Positions 10,610-24,041 of a stretch of DNA of 64,000 nucleotides are shown here, in pieces. A program made the translations under genes and the position numbers. Numbering within the stretch: the stretch's first letter is position 1; every line of letters starts with the position of its first letter. Source of the stretch: Nannocystis sp. (lineage in GTDB: Bacteria > Myxococcota_A > Polyangia > Nannocystales > Nannocystaceae); NCBI RefSeq assembly GCF_016714285.1, contig NZ_JADJNN010000010.1, positions 248,001-312,000 of the forward strand. The letters run 5' to 3'. Under the pieces are notes generated by a model. That model searched no databases. It was not told the DNA's origin and worked only from the letters and a program-made list of their open reading frames with translations.

Positions 10610-12190
10610 CTACCAGATGACCTTGAGCAACTTCTTGCACTCACGGGCGAGTGCGTGGAAGAGCTCGGGGTCGACCCATTTTTCGGGCAGGGTGGCGCGG
10701 TTGCCTGCGATGGTTGGGACGGCCATGACGGCGATCTGCATTGGGAAGAGGTCGGTGCGCGACCAGCCCTGAGCGCGGATCTGCGGGGTCTCGAGCGGCA
10801 TCCAGCCGCGCGGGTTGTCGCCCCACACCAGCCACTGCGGCTCGGGTGGCTCGCGGTGTGGGTCATGGGTGCCTGGCCATAGCAGGAGGCCCGGGCGGGC
10901 GGTGCCTTCACGTGGGCGGAGCATCGCTGGCAGGAGCAGGGCGTCGGCCGGAAGGACCTCGGCCGCCGGTCGGCGGAGCACCGGCCGCTCGAGGAGGGAG
11001 CCGTGGCCGTGGGTGACGAACACGGCTGTTGTGTCGGCGGCGAGGACGGCGTCGACCTTGAGGTCGGCCAGGGGGGGGCCGCTCAGCTTGCTGCGCGTGA
11101 GGGTGAAGTCGGGGCGGCGGTCGGCGGCCTCGGCCGGCTTCGGCTCGACGAGGGTGCGCTTGCCGAGCTTGGCCGGCTGCCAATTCAGGGTGGTCGGGTC
11201 GACCCGCCAGAGGCGGCCGAGGGTGCCATCCGCTTGTGGGCCGCCGAGGATGAGGCGGTTGCTGCCGAGAGCGGCTGAGTGGAGCACCATACATTCGGCT
11301 GGCCACTCGAGGCGGCATTCCTCGGCTTCGGGCAGGGGGACGAACTCGTCTTCTTCGCCGGGAGGGGGCTTGGGTTGTTCGATGAGGAAGCGCTGGAGGA
11401 GGCCACGCGGGCGGAGGACGTAGACCCAGCGTTCGTCGCCAGCGATGGCGAGGGGGGTGGCGGCGCGGAGGGGGAGGCGGGGGAATTTTTCGTTATCGAT
11501 GCGGAGCTGGCGGCCGGTCCAGGCGACGGCGCCGTCGCGGGCGGCGAGGAGGCAGCGGGGTGGCGTGGTGGTGCTGAGGCCGAGGGCGGTGATGCCTTCC
11601 GCGTCGACCTCGGTGGTGCTGGTGGTGCGCAGTCGCAGCTGCATGTAGCCCGACGGGTGTTCGGGGTCGATGACCCAGGCGCTCTGCGAGCCGTCGGCCC
11701 ATATGGCGCGGCCCTCGAGGGGGACGAGGCCGAGGACCTGGTGTTCGGAGGACTTGCGGCGGTGGATCGGTGACTCGCGTTCGATGTCCCACAGCACCTC
11801 GCCCTGGCTGCCGGCGCCGCAGAGCAGGCCGGGGCGGACGACGCAGACGCGGTCGACGAAGTCGGCGAGTTTGGTGCCGACCTTGGTGATCGTGGTGGAG
11901 AACATGCTCCCGTAGTGGAGGTGATGGCCACCGATCCACAGGGCGCCGTCCTTGCTGGCCTCGCGCACGGACGGCTCGGCGGAGCTGAGCTCGATGGTGC
12001 GTTCGACCTCGAGGGTGGCGAGGTTCAGCAGCCACAGCTCGTAGGGGAGGGTGACGAGCAGGTGCTTGCCATCGCGGCTGTGGTCGATCGCCAGCGGGCG
12101 GTCGTCGAGGGCGGTGGCGTCGGCGGCCTTGGGGTTGGCGACGGTGCGCTGACCCGTGGGAGATCGCTTGATGGGGGCCTGCCGCCGCAT
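10610..12190 (-). CDS. Hypothetical beta-propeller-like protein
   Basis: I do not recognise this 526-residue protein. It has no signal peptide. The sequence repeats short beta-rich blocks that alternate hydrophobic strands with charged turns (HSRDGKHLLVTLPYELWLL, then KDGALWIGGHHL, then DGAVAWTGRQLRI), which is what WD40-like or other propeller proteins look like. Start at ATG 12190 is chosen because it follows the lpdA end closely and removes an upstream Arg/Pro-rich shadow. Both this gene and lpdA read leftward, so it may be a tail gene of the sucAB-lpdA operon, with a gap of 26 bp. Confidence 0.6.
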   Translation of the reverse strand: MRRQAPIKRSPTGQRTVANPKAADATALDDRPLAIDHSRDGKHLLVTLPYELWLLNLATLEVERTIELSSAEPSVREASKDGALWIGGHHLHYGSMFSTTITKVGTKLADFVDRVCVVRPGLLCGAGSQGEVLWDIERESPIHRRKSSEHQVLGLVPLEGRAIWADGSQSAWVIDPEHPSGYMQLRLRTTSTTEVDAEGITALGLSTTTPPRCLLAARDGAVAWTGRQLRIDNEKFPRLPLRAATPLAIAGDERWVYVLRPRGLLQRFLIEQPKPPPGEEDEFVPLPEAEECRLEWPAECMVLHSAALGSNRLILGGPQADGTLGRLWRVDPTTLNWQPAKLGKRTLVEPKPAEAADRRPDFTLTRSKLSGPPLADLKVDAVLAADTTAVFVTHGHGSLLERPVLRRPAAEVLPADALLLPAMLRPREGTARPGLLLWPGTHDPHREPPEPQWLVWGDNPRGWMPLETPQIRAQGWSRTDLFPMQIAVMAVPTIAGNRATLPEKWVDPELFHALARECKKLLKVIW

Positions 12191-12216
12191 GGGCCGCGAG
12201 CGTATCACGGCGCACT

Positions 12217-13638
<1,422 letters not shown>

Positions 13639-13644
13639 GTTCGA

Positions 13645-15141
13645 TCAGACCTCCAGCATGAGGCGTTCGGGGGCCTCGATGCGCTCCTTGATGTGGACGA
13701 GGAACTGGACGGCTTCGCGACCGTCGACGAGGCGATGGTCGTAGCTGAGGGCGAGGTACATGATGGGGCGGATCTCGACCGCGCCGTTGATGGCGACCGG
13801 ACGCTCGACGATGTTGTGGAGGCCGAGGATGCCGGACTGCGGCGGGTTCAGGATCGGGGTCGAGAGCATCGAGCCGTAGACGCCGCCGTTGCTGATCGTG
13901 AAGGTGCCGCCGCTGAGCTCCTCGAGGGTGAGCTTGTTGTCGCGGGCGCGGGCGCCGAGGCGGGCGATCTCCTTCTCGACCTCGGCGAAGCCGAGGGTGT
14001 CGGCGGCGCGGACGACCGGGACGACCAGGCCCTTGCCGCCGCCGACCGCCACGCCGATGTCGTAGTAGTGCTTGTAGACGATGTTGTCGCCGCGGATCTC
14101 CGCGTTGACGGCGGGGAAGGCCTTGAGCGCCGAGATCGTTGCCTTCACGAAGAAGGACATGAAGCCGAGCTTGACGCCGTGCTTGTCGACGAAGTTCTGC
14201 TTGTAGGCGGCGCGCAGCTTGTAGACGGCGGACATGTCGACCTCGTTGAAGGTCGTCAGGATCGCGGCGGTGGATTGGGCCTGCACGAGGCGCTCGGCGA
14301 CGCGGCGGCGCAGCGGGCTCATGGCCACGATCTCTTCGCCGCCGGGGGAGGGCTGCGGGTGGGATGGGGCCGGGGCCGGCTTGGCAGCGGCGGGTTGGCT
14401 GGGCTGGGCCGGTGCAGGGGCGGTAGCGGGTTGTGTGGCCGCGGGTTGTGCGGGTTGGGCCGGTGCAGGGGCGGCAGCGGGTTGTGCGGGCTGGGCTGCG
14501 ACGGTTTGAGCGGCAGCGGTTTGGGCCGGAGCGGGCTTCGTGGGGGTTGCGGCGAGGCGGCTTGCGAGCTGGGCAGCGGCGGGGGCGGACGATTGTGCGG
14601 GTGCCGACGCAGCGGGCTGTGCAGGGGGGGTGGACGATTGTGCGGGTGCTGACGCAGCGGCGGGCTGCGTTGGTGTGGGCTGCGAGGGGGCAGGCGCGGG
14701 GGGAGGTTGGGCGGCGCGCTGGACGTCTTCTTTCAGGATGCGGCCGCCGCGGCCGGTGCCGGCGACGGAGTCGAGGTCGACGCCGCTGCGGGCCGCCTCG
14801 GCGCGGGCGGAGGGCATGGCGGCGGAGGGGACCTTCGACCTGTCTGAAGGGACAGGTACTGCCGAGCTGTCCGGAGGGGCAGGTTTGGCTGGCTCGCTGG
14901 CGCCGGTGACCTCGACCTCGCCGATGATCTCGCCGACGCGGACGGTGCTGCCCTTGGTCGCGGACTGGTGGGTGAGGATGCCGGCGACGGGGGAGGGGAC
15001 CTCGACCGTGACCTTGTCGGTCTCGAGCTCGACGAGCGGCTGGTCGACCTCGACGCGGGCGCCCACGGGCTGCAGCCAGTTGGCGATGATGGCTTCGGTG
15101 ATGGACTCGCCGAGGGCGGGGACTTTGATCGAGCTGGGCAT
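13645..15141 (-). CDS. sucB: 2-oxoglutarate dehydrogenase E2, dihydrolipoyl succinyltransferase
   Basis: The 498-residue protein has one lipoyl domain (residues 1-75, lipoyl-lysine in ETDKVTVEVPS), a peripheral-subunit-binding domain near 110-145 (SGVDLDSVAGTGRGGRILKED), a long Ala/Pro/Gln linker (about 150-265), and the catalytic acyltransferase domain ending with the DHRLVDG motif. The linker is longer than in E. coli SucB and is built from near-repeats such as PAQPAAAPAPAQP. The segment between lipoyl and binding domains carries two copies of the dispersed CTGTC palindrome (14837-14884). Operon position after sucA and before lpdA supports the 2-oxoglutarate assignment. Confidence 0.95.
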   Translation of the reverse strand: MPSSIKVPALGESITEAIIANWLQPVGARVEVDQPLVELETDKVTVEVPSPVAGILTHQSATKGSTVRVGEIIGEVEVTGASEPAKPAPPDSSAVPVPSDRSKVPSAAMPSARAEAARSGVDLDSVAGTGRGGRILKEDVQRAAQPPPAPAPSQPTPTQPAAASAPAQSSTPPAQPAASAPAQSSAPAAAQLASRLAATPTKPAPAQTAAAQTVAAQPAQPAAAPAPAQPAQPAATQPATAPAPAQPSQPAAAKPAPAPSHPQPSPGGEEIVAMSPLRRRVAERLVQAQSTAAILTTFNEVDMSAVYKLRAAYKQNFVDKHGVKLGFMSFFVKATISALKAFPAVNAEIRGDNIVYKHYYDIGVAVGGGKGLVVPVVRAADTLGFAEVEKEIARLGARARDNKLTLEELSGGTFTISNGGVYGSMLSTPILNPPQSGILGLHNIVERPVAINGAVEIRPIMYLALSYDHRLVDGREAVQFLVHIKERIEAPERLMLEV

Positions 15142-15165
15142 GGGGGACTCGCGGGGAGGAGGGTG

Positions 15166-17961
<2,796 letters not shown>

Positions 17962-18173
17962 GGTCGGGCCGCAGTCTACTCGTTTGCCGGGGGGTGACAA
18001 AGCCGTGGAGCGCCCGCGGAGGGCCTCCCGCGGGCTTTGCGCCGCGCCTGTGAGCGGCGCAATGGCGGCGATTCGGCCCTGGTGCACGGGCGCGCAGGGC
18101 GGGACTGGCCTTGGTCTGGTGGGCAAAAAGAGGGGAGAAGCGTCCCGGGAATTGTGTCAACCTTCGCCCCACG

Positions 18174-19250
18174 ATGAGCGCCAAGGCCAACCTCGATGTT
18201 CTCACCCGCAAGGTCGCCTACTCCGGGGAGGGAATCTCCGTCAAGTCGCTGGAGACCGAGATCCAGAAGGAGCGGACGGTTCAGGACGGCAAGGTGGACG
18301 AGCTCAAGGGGCTGCGCGAGCGCAACATCGAGATCCAGGGCGCGATGGCGGATGAGCTGAAGAAGCTGCGCAAGTTCAGCGACTATCTGAACGGGACGGC
18401 GCACAAGGGCGGGTTTCTCTCGGGGCTCAAGGAGATCCTGAGCTACATCCCGGGGCTGAAGGGGCTGGCGCTCAGCCAGCGCTCGATCGAGGAGCTGCTC
18501 AAGGCGCAGTATCACCTCAGCGCGCGGCGGGTGAAGGAGGCGGCGGAGTACGTCGACACGTTGAAGCAGAGCGAGCAGGACCTGTACAAGGAGCTCGACC
18601 GGATCAACGTGAAGATCGTCGAGATGGCGAAGAACGAGCGCGAGGCGCTGGGGGCGGTGCTCGAGCTCAAGGCGCTGCAGGAGCAGCTCAAGGCCGACGA
18701 GGCGGCGGTCGAGGCGGGCAGTGTGGAGCAGCGCGACATCCAGGCCAACGCCGACAAGGCGTACGCGCGGTTGGCCGAGCACTCGACCCACGTGCAGCTG
18801 TATGGATCTGCCGAGGAGCGCTATGTGCGGCTCAAGGAGAATACGCGCAAGCTGGCCGAGACGATCCGGAACCTGGCCAACGACATCCAGCAGTACACCA
18901 CGGCGGCGTCGATCAAGCTCGACATGGCCTCGGCGCAGATCCAGGCGATCGGGCGGGCGGCGGACGCGTCCGCGGTGATGCTGGAGATGAAGCGCAGCCT
19001 CGACGTGATGACCGAGTCGATGAACGTGACGACGCAGTTCGTCAGCGACACGCAGATCTTCTTCCGCAGCAACCTCGACACGATGATCAAGGAGCTGGAC
19101 ACCTTCGACGAGACGACCACCGCGCTGCTCGACGAGAACCTGAAGAAGTCGAAGGACGTGGAGGAGGCGCGCATCGCCGCGGCGATCGAGAAGGCGACGA
19201 AGCGGGCCGGCGACGGGCCTGCCGCGGGCGCCGGGGCTGCGGCGGGCTGA
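18174..19250 (+). CDS. Coiled-coil protein of unknown function
   Basis: The 358-residue protein is almost entirely charged amphipathic helix with heptad character (for example LETEIQKERTVQDGKVDELK and LNGTAHKGGFLSGLKEILSY). It has no signal peptide or membrane span, and ends in a Gly/Ala tail. The distribution of helices recalls TelA-like or flotillin-associated cytoplasmic coiled coils, but no signature is strong enough to name a family. The start at ATG 18174 excludes a 21-codon extension without a ribosome-binding site. The next gene starts 13 bp downstream and is presumably its functional partner. Confidence 0.65.
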   Translation: MSAKANLDVLTRKVAYSGEGISVKSLETEIQKERTVQDGKVDELKGLRERNIEIQGAMADELKKLRKFSDYLNGTAHKGGFLSGLKEILSYIPGLKGLALSQRSIEELLKAQYHLSARRVKEAAEYVDTLKQSEQDLYKELDRINVKIVEMAKNEREALGAVLELKALQEQLKADEAAVEAGSVEQRDIQANADKAYARLAEHSTHVQLYGSAEERYVRLKENTRKLAETIRNLANDIQQYTTAASIKLDMASAQIQAIGRAADASAVMLEMKRSLDVMTESMNVTTQFVSDTQIFFRSNLDTMIKELDTFDETTTALLDENLKKSKDVEEARIAAAIEKATKRAGDGPAAGAGAAAG

Positions 19251-19263
19251 CGGGGGGCGGCGC

Positions 19264-20355
19264 GTGTCGATCGTCGCGCTGCACACCCAGGCGCTGGTGT
19301 TGCCCGAGGCCGACGCCTACCTCGAGCTGCTGACGCGGGCGTTGCAGGCGGCGCGGCTCAACAACAGCTTTCCGGAGCGGCGCCAGCTGCAGAACACGGT
19401 CGACACCCTGCGCGACGGGCTGCGGCAGGGGGTGTACGGCGAGCTTTACGTCGACGCGCGGTCGGGGCTGCCGAACCTGGCCAGCTTCACGCGGGTGGCC
19501 ACGGACCACGAGGTCGCGGCGGGCTCGCTGGCGCGGATGGGCGGGCGGGAGGAGCTGCTGGCGCGGCGCGACGAGGCGGAGGTGTTCGCGCGGCTGGCGG
19601 CGAAGCGGGCGTACTACGAGAAGCTGCAGAAGCTCGAGCTGGCGCCGGTTGATCATCACCGGGTGTTGCTGCGGCGGCACGACCCGGGCACGGGGACGGC
19701 GGCGTTTCGCATCGAGCTGACCAAGCTGGACGCGAGCGGGGTGTATTTGCGGCTGATGATCGAGCTGACGCAGGTGTCGTCGCTGTGGCGGCGCAAGGTG
19801 ATCGATCTCGACGAGGACGGCGAGACGGCGGCGGCGAACGAGGCGTTTCGCGGCACGGTGTACCGCTGCGCGGACCTCGACGCGGAGACCTTGTTCGTGC
19901 GCCTGCACGGGATCGAGGGCGTGCGGGTCGAGCGGGTGGCGCGGGGGATCATCGGGCCGGCGCTGTTCTCGTTGCCGGTCGGCGGCGGGGTGCAGGTGCG
20001 GCGCACCGTCGAGGCCCCCGACGACGCGCTCGGGCGGGCCTGGCATGCGTGGTCGCTCGGGCCCGGTGCGGCGGAGACGGAGCGGCCGGAGCTGCTGATC
20101 GCGTTCGCCACGGACAGCGCCGCCGAGGATATCCGGGAGGAGAAGAGCAACGACCCGCTGTCGCCGTTGCTGGCCCAGCGGCTGGCCGCGCCGGAGGCCG
20201 CGCGCTACCGCGCATTGCGCGAGCAGTACCGCTTCAAGGTGTTCAAGGACCGTAAATTCGTGGCCACGGCGGGTTTGAAGGCGGTCGCCCAGGCGGTCTG
20301 CACGGCCGCGGGGACGCAGAACATCCTCTACGAGCTGCGCAGCCCGGGGCGCTAG
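19264..20355 (+). CDS. Hypothetical protein paired with the coiled-coil gene
   Basis: I do not recognise this 363-residue protein. It starts with GTG behind the purine-rich GGGGGGCGG. The N-terminal 120 residues are helical (ALQAARLNNSFPERRQLQN), followed by a beta-rich middle (FRIELTKLDASGVYLRLMIE, LFVRLHGIEGVRVERVARG) and a final basic helix. No catalytic motif, signal peptide or membrane segment is seen. Its position 13 bp after the coiled-coil gene, with no other gene between sucA and a lipoprotein gene, suggests a two-gene unit. Confidence 0.6.
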   Translation: MSIVALHTQALVLPEADAYLELLTRALQAARLNNSFPERRQLQNTVDTLRDGLRQGVYGELYVDARSGLPNLASFTRVATDHEVAAGSLARMGGREELLARRDEAEVFARLAAKRAYYEKLQKLELAPVDHHRVLLRRHDPGTGTAAFRIELTKLDASGVYLRLMIELTQVSSLWRRKVIDLDEDGETAAANEAFRGTVYRCADLDAETLFVRLHGIEGVRVERVARGIIGPALFSLPVGGGVQVRRTVEAPDDALGRAWHAWSLGPGAAETERPELLIAFATDSAAEDIREEKSNDPLSPLLAQRLAAPEAARYRALREQYRFKVFKDRKFVATAGLKAVAQAVCTAAGTQNILYELRSPGR

Positions 20356-20433
20356 CGAGTCTCGCCAGGGGGCAGCTTTGTGGTTTGCGGGAGGGTCCGC
20401 TTTGCGTAGCATGCGCGAAGAGGAGCGAAGCGA

Positions 20434-21366
20434 ATGCGAATCAATCTTGTCTTGCGGACCATGGTTGTCGGGGCCTTCGTGTTGACGGGCTGCGGGAAGG
20501 ACGGCGACGCGAACACCACCAAGACCCAGACCTCGAGCGCCGAGGACGGCAACAGCGAGACTGGTGTCGGCAGCGGGAGCACGTCGGTGGACCCGACCAA
20601 GCCGACGACGACGGCGGGGCCGACCAGCGACGCCACCTCGGACGCCGAGACCGGGGCGCCGCCGACGGGCTTCATTCCCATGAATGACGGCGGCCCGACC
20701 GGGGTGAAGGAGTGTGACATCTGGAAGCAGGACTGTCCCATGGGGCAGAAGTGCATGCCGTGGGATCCAGGCGGCCAGTCGTGGAACTCGACCAAGTGTA
20801 CGGATGTCGCGGACAACGCGGCCAAGGTCGGCGACGACTGTGTGGCGGAGGGCGGCGGCACGAGCGGGGTCGACAACTGCGAGCTCGGGTCGATGTGTTG
20901 GTTCCTCGACGCCGACAACAAGGGCAGCTGCGTCGAGCTGTGCAAGGGCACGCCGATGGCGCCGACCTGCTCGGGCGACAAGATCTGCGACGAGTCGAAC
21001 GAGGGCGTGATCATCGTCTGTCTCGAGACCTGCGACCCGCTGGCCCAGAGCTGTCCCGAAGGCCAGATCTGCTTCTTCGACGGTGTCGACACGTTTATCT
21101 GTGACTTCGACGCCAGCGGCGACATGGGCAAGTACGGCGACCCCTGCGCGTACATCAACGTGTGCGACTACGGCCTGTTCTGCGCCAACCCGGAGACGGT
21201 GCCGGGTTGTCCGCCGGACAACGGCTGCTGCTCGCCTTACTGCAACATCAACGAGCCGAACACCTGCCCCGGCGCGCCGATGCAGGAGTGCGTGCCGTGG
21301 TACGGCGAGGGGAACCCCACGCCGCCCGACCAGGAGAACATCGGCGCCTGCGCGGTGCCGGTGTGA
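20434..21366 (+). CDS. Cys-rich lipoprotein
   Basis: The 310-residue lipoprotein has the signal VVGAFVLTGC with the lipid-anchored Cys near residue 20, a Ser/Thr/Gly/Asp linker to about residue 85, and a globular region with about 25 cysteines in repeating patterns such as CPMGQKCMPWDPGG and CPEGQICFFDG. The C-x-x-G-x-x-C spacing repeats about four times, suggesting small disulfide modules. AGGAGCG precedes the start at 20434, which is a good ribosome-binding site. It belongs to a class of exported Cys-rich proteins abundant in myxobacteria; function unknown. Confidence 0.75.
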   Translation: MRINLVLRTMVVGAFVLTGCGKDGDANTTKTQTSSAEDGNSETGVGSGSTSVDPTKPTTTAGPTSDATSDAETGAPPTGFIPMNDGGPTGVKECDIWKQDCPMGQKCMPWDPGGQSWNSTKCTDVADNAAKVGDDCVAEGGGTSGVDNCELGSMCWFLDADNKGSCVELCKGTPMAPTCSGDKICDESNEGVIIVCLETCDPLAQSCPEGQICFFDGVDTFICDFDASGDMGKYGDPCAYINVCDYGLFCANPETVPGCPPDNGCCSPYCNINEPNTCPGAPMQECVPWYGEGNPTPPDQENIGACAVPV

Positions 21367-21375
21367 GTGTTATGT

Positions 21376-21445
21376 GGGCCCGGGCGGCAGGCGCCGCTCG
21401 GGCCGAGCGCGACTAGGCGGGCCCGGGCGGCAGGCGCCGCTCGGG
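21376..21445. repeat. Direct repeat of a 27-bp hairpin at convergent gene ends
   Basis: The 27-bp sequence starting GGGCCCGGGCGGCAGG occurs at 21376-21402 and again at 21419-21445. Each copy can fold into a stem (CCGGGCGGC paired with GCCGCTCGG, one mismatch or wobble, loop AGGC). The right copy encodes the last residues of the sulfite-oxidase-like protein (ERRLPPGPA); the left copy lies past its stop, directly behind the end of the converging lipoprotein gene. It may terminate transcription from both sides. Confidence 0.75.
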
Positions 21446-22567
21446 CACGGTGACGCTGCGCCACTTCACCCGGGTCTGGTTGAAGTGGCCGTGGACCTTG
21501 GGGTCGTTGTCCAGTTGTTGGATGTTGCCGTCGCTGTCGATGGCGCGGCAGCCGAGCTTGTAGGTGCCGGGGCCTGGCGGGAGCCAGTGGAAGGTGAAGA
21601 CGCCCCAGGCGCCGGCGAGCGCGGGCGCGGGCAGGTCGCCGCGTTCGCGGAAGAACTCGGCGGGGGTCTGGAGGTGGGCGGGTTGCCAGGAGAGGCCACC
21701 GTCGCAGCTGAGCTCGACGCTGGCGATCGGTCGCTCGCCGCCCCAGGCGCAGCCGGTGAGCAGCCAGCCGCTGCCCTCGCGGGTGCAGTGGGCGATGACC
21801 GACTTGAGGCCGATCCATCGCGCTTGCACGCGGACCCACTTGCCGGCGTGCAGCTCCTTGTTGGTGAACACGAGGCGGTTGTGGATGCCCATGTGCGGGC
21901 GGGTCTTGCCCTCGACGTGGCACAGCCACTTCACGTGGGACATCGAGTAGATCTGCGGGACGATGAGGCGGGCGGGGAAGCCGTGGCGGCGCGAGAGCGG
22001 CTCGCCGTTCATCGTCAGGGCGACGATCGCCCGGGCCTTGCGCAGCTCCGCGAGCGAGAGGCCGTAGTGGTAGCCGCGCTTGAGCACGCCGAGGGTGTCC
22101 TGGCCGTGGAAGGCGAAGTGGGTGGAGTCGCCGGGGCCGCCGCAGCGCTCGAGCAGGGACTCGAAGCTGGGGCCTGACCACAGCGCCTGCCCGCACAGGC
22201 CGGCCGAGCCCATGATGTGATTGCCGTTGCCGGCGCACTCTTGCACGCACACGCGGGTCTCTCGCGGCAGGGCTTGCAGCTCGGCGAGGTCGAGGCTGCG
22301 GGGGTCGGCGAGGCCGGTGAGGTTCAGGCGGTAGGTGGTGGGGTCGACCTCGGGGTGGACATGGCGGTCGCGGCGGAAGTAGCCGGCGGTGGGGGTGACC
22401 ATGCGTGCGAGGTGGGCGGCGTCGTTCTCTTCCATGCTGACGAGGCGGAGGAAGAAGCGAGCGAGTCGTCCGCCGAGCCAGCGTGGCAGGCCGTCGACGG
22501 GGCGCAGCTCGAGCGACTCGGGTGCGGCGGCGAGGTCGGTGCTGGCGAGGGACAGGCTGTCGGGCAT
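21413..22567 (-). CDS. Sulfite-oxidase-family molybdopterin enzyme
   Basis: The 384-residue protein matches the molybdenum domain and the dimerisation domain of the sulfite oxidase family. VCVQECAGNGNHIMG near residue 105 holds the Mo-ligating cysteine, SRRHGFPARLIVPQIYSMSHVKWL is the conserved substrate/cofactor segment, and the C-terminal immunoglobulin-like domain has the typical VELSCDGGLSWQPA. No Tat signal or heme domain is present, so it is probably cytoplasmic and its electron acceptor is unknown. It lies alone, convergent with the Cys-rich lipoprotein; the P450 gene upstream reads the same way with a 100-bp gap. Confidence 0.85.
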   Translation of the reverse strand: MPDSLSLASTDLAAAPESLELRPVDGLPRWLGGRLARFFLRLVSMEENDAAHLARMVTPTAGYFRRDRHVHPEVDPTTYRLNLTGLADPRSLDLAELQALPRETRVCVQECAGNGNHIMGSAGLCGQALWSGPSFESLLERCGGPGDSTHFAFHGQDTLGVLKRGYHYGLSLAELRKARAIVALTMNGEPLSRRHGFPARLIVPQIYSMSHVKWLCHVEGKTRPHMGIHNRLVFTNKELHAGKWVRVQARWIGLKSVIAHCTREGSGWLLTGCAWGGERPIASVELSCDGGLSWQPAHLQTPAEFFRERGDLPAPALAGAWGVFTFHWLPPGPGTYKLGCRAIDSDGNIQQLDNDPKVHGHFNQTRVKWRSVTVPERRLPPGPA

Positions 22568-22668
22568 GTCTGGGCGCGAAGCTAGCGGAAGGGGGCGGGC
22601 GGAGCAACGTTCTGGGCGGGCGCGGGGGCTGTGTCTCAGGGCACGATCGCGGGCCTGGGCTGGCTGTA

Positions 22669-23982
22669 TCAACCTGTCCGTTCGGTCAGGATCATGCGCA
22701 CGCCGCCGCGCGGGCCGAGGGTGATGTTGCGGCGCTGGGGCCTTATCGGGGTGTTGTCGACGAGGCGGAGGCGGTGGTGCGGGAGGATCGCGGCGAGGGC
22801 CTGCTTCATCTCGTAGACCGCGAAGGCGGCGCCGATGCAGCGACGGATGCCGCCGCCGAAGGGCGTAAACTCCCACGCGGCGAACTTCTTGCCGAGCCAG
22901 CGTTCGGGGCGGAAGGCGTCGGGTTCGGGGTAGAGGGTGGGGCTCCGGTGGACGAGGATCGTGCAGGCGCCGACGTTGGTGCCGGCGGGGAGCTCGTGTT
23001 CGCCGAGGGTCATGGGGCGTCGGAGGGTGCGGGGTGCGAGCGGGACGATCGGGTAGAGGCGGAGGGTCTCGTGGCAGACGGCCTCGAGGTACGGGAGCTG
23101 GGCGATGGCGTCGAGGTCGGGGTTGTCGCCGAGGGTGGCCAGTTCCTCGCGCAGGCGCTCGAGGGTGGCGGGGTTCTTGTGCAGCCAGTACATCGCCCAG
23201 GCGAGGGCGATCGCGGTGGTCTCGTGGCCGGCGGCGAGGAGGGTGAGCAGCTCGTCGCGGATCTGCGGGTCGCTCATGCCCTCGCCGTCCTCGTAGCGGG
23301 CGGTGGTCATGAGGCTCAGGATGTCGTCGCCGGGGGCGGCGCGGCGGGCCGCGATCTCCTCGCGGACCATGACGTCGGCCTGGTCGCGGGCGCGGCTGAA
23401 GCGGCGCCAGGGGGTGAGCGGGCCGAGGTCTCGTTGCAGCCAGCGGATCATGATCGAGGGCGGCCACACGGCGTCCATGGTGTGGAGCAGGGCGGCCTCG
23501 AGGGCGGCGCCGCGGGCGGGCTCCTGGACGCCGAACACGGCGCGGACGATGACGTCGAGGGAGATGCCCTGGGTCGTGTCCTGGACGATCATGGGGGCGC
23601 CGACCTGCCAGGCGGCGGTCCGGCGGAGCGCGCTGTCGCGGATGATCTGGGCGTACGATCGCATGCGGGCGCCGTGCAGCGGGGGCGCGAGCAGCTTGCG
23701 CTCGCGCTGGTGGCGGGTGCCGTCGATGAGGATCAGCGAGTTGACGCCGAGGAGGGCGTGGAGGTGGCCGGGGTTGAAGGCGCTGACGCTGTCGTGGTCG
23801 GCTGCGAAGATTGTGCGCACGTGTTCGGGCTCGCCGGTGAGGACGATGCGTCGCCCGGCGAGCCAGCTCTGGAACACCGGTCCGAGGCGGCGCTGGCAGT
23901 CGGCGAAGTAGCTGTACGGGTCCCGCGCAAATTTATAGGTCGCGAGCAGCAGCGAGTCTGGGCCGGGGACGGCGAGGGGCAT
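22669..23982 (-). CDS. Cytochrome P450
   Basis: The 437-residue protein has all landmarks of a functional P450: the I-helix oxygen-binding motif AAGHETT near residue 255, the K-helix ETLR, the PERW segment (FRPERWLG), and the heme-binding FTPFGGGIRRCIGAAFA with the cysteine ligand near residue 385. It resembles CYP110-like bacterial enzymes with a proline-rich start (PLAVPGPDSLLLATYKF) and no membrane anchor. The start at MPLAVPG is preferred; the longer frame would overlap the divergent stress-protein gene. The last codons and the stop lie in a copy of the CCTGTCC palindrome. The substrate cannot be deduced. Confidence 0.92.
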   Translation of the reverse strand: MPLAVPGPDSLLLATYKFARDPYSYFADCQRRLGPVFQSWLAGRRIVLTGEPEHVRTIFAADHDSVSAFNPGHLHALLGVNSLILIDGTRHQRERKLLAPPLHGARMRSYAQIIRDSALRRTAAWQVGAPMIVQDTTQGISLDVIVRAVFGVQEPARGAALEAALLHTMDAVWPPSIMIRWLQRDLGPLTPWRRFSRARDQADVMVREEIAARRAAPGDDILSLMTTARYEDGEGMSDPQIRDELLTLLAAGHETTAIALAWAMYWLHKNPATLERLREELATLGDNPDLDAIAQLPYLEAVCHETLRLYPIVPLAPRTLRRPMTLGEHELPAGTNVGACTILVHRSPTLYPEPDAFRPERWLGKKFAAWEFTPFGGGIRRCIGAAFAVYEMKQALAAILPHHRLRLVDNTPIRPQRRNITLGPRGGVRMILTERTG

Positions 23983-24041
23983 GGGAGATTTGTACCGCGG
24001 CGCGGGTCGGTCGCGGCGGGGCTTTGGTATGCTCGCGGGCG

